Shown here: piece after piece, positions 63,952-64,000 of the stretch
Numbering within the stretch: the first letter of the stretch is position 1
How the letters are laid out: the number at the start of each line of letters is the position of its first letter
Source of the DNA: SIAQ01 sp963767835
GTDB lineage: Bacteria > Planctomycetota > Planctomycetia > Gemmatales > Gemmataceae
Reading direction: 5' to 3'
Assembly: GCA_963767835.1 (NCBI GenBank)
Contig: CAVYFY010000015.1
Coordinates: 372,001 to 436,000, forward strand
DNA length: 64,000 bases
Made by a program: the position numbers and the translations under genes
The notes under the pieces: model-generated
What the model was told of the DNA's origin: nothing
What the model saw: the letters and a program-made list of their open reading frames with translations, nothing else
Databases searched by the model: none

Positions 63952-64000
63952 ATGAACGTCCGCCGTCCAGCACCCAAATACGCACGCCAAAAGCGGACGC
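63952..64000 (+). CDS. Possible gene start, cut by the window end
   Basis: ATG 63952 is followed by 15 open codons (MNVRRPAPKYARQKR) to the edge, with CGGAG 11 bases upstream. Too short to identify; only the start context supports it. Confidence 0.3.
   Translation, partial: MNVRRPAPKYARQKRT

Overview
This window looks like a GC-rich planctomycete chromosome, most like the Gemmata-type lineage. The evidence is the mix of families: a secreted FN3 protein with the planctomycetal N-terminal 'LEERxxPS' motif, a DUF1559 pilin-like protein, a PVC-type haem dehydrogenase, a DUF1501 remnant, a WD40 protein, a PEP-CTERM protein, and very many palindromic intergenic repeats. No plasmid or phage genes were seen.

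Layout. 1-4240: two divergent secreted-protein genes (FN3 protein, PDZ/M6 metalloprotease) whose shared upstream region has been split by a complete insertion sequence with a readable 9-bp target duplication. 4313-17761: ribosomal protein cluster (S10, L4, L23, L2, S19, initiator tRNA, L22, S3, L16, L29, S17, L14, L24, L5, S14, S8, L6, L18, S5, L15, SecY, Adk, Map). S10 is cut off from L4 by an intrinsic terminator. The L3 and L30 genes are missing from their usual places, and a tRNA-fMet lies between S19 and L22. 17772-23870 (minus): a VapBC-type module, two paralogous lipoproteins, and glycerate 2-kinase with an upstream secreted protein. 24016-29299: GT2 glycosyltransferase, ArgA, an unknown two-gene cassette, a DUF1445 protein and small hypotheticals. 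29318-32178 (minus): aroC, a Nudix gene and a folK-SDR fusion, probably a folate/pterin operon. 32273-39093: threonine aldolase, CPBP protease, CLC transporter, a decayed DUF1501 gene and a sulfite-oxidase-like enzyme. 39179-43072: LOG-family gene, an orphan c-di-GMP-I riboswitch with terminator on the minus strand, QueE and EttA. 43097-52855: DUF3592 membrane protein, a LolD/MacB-type ABC exporter, the DUF1559 protein, two long 7-bp tandem arrays and a PVC haem protein. 52948-63840: CHAD, aminotransferase and ATP-cone genes, WD40 protein, gamma-glutamyltransferase, PEP-CTERM protein and a GT4 glycosyltransferase.

Two features run through the whole window. First, about twenty one-base frame breaks fall inside conserved genes, including S10, L29, L24, Adk and Map. 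They are best read as sequencing or assembly indels, so those genes are given as single CDS entries with the break marked. Second, palindromic repeats fill the spacers. One C/G-rich family occurs five times, every time in frame inside a protein gene. Another palindrome is inserted in frame just after a signal sequence. All calls come from reading the sequence and translations; nothing was searched.
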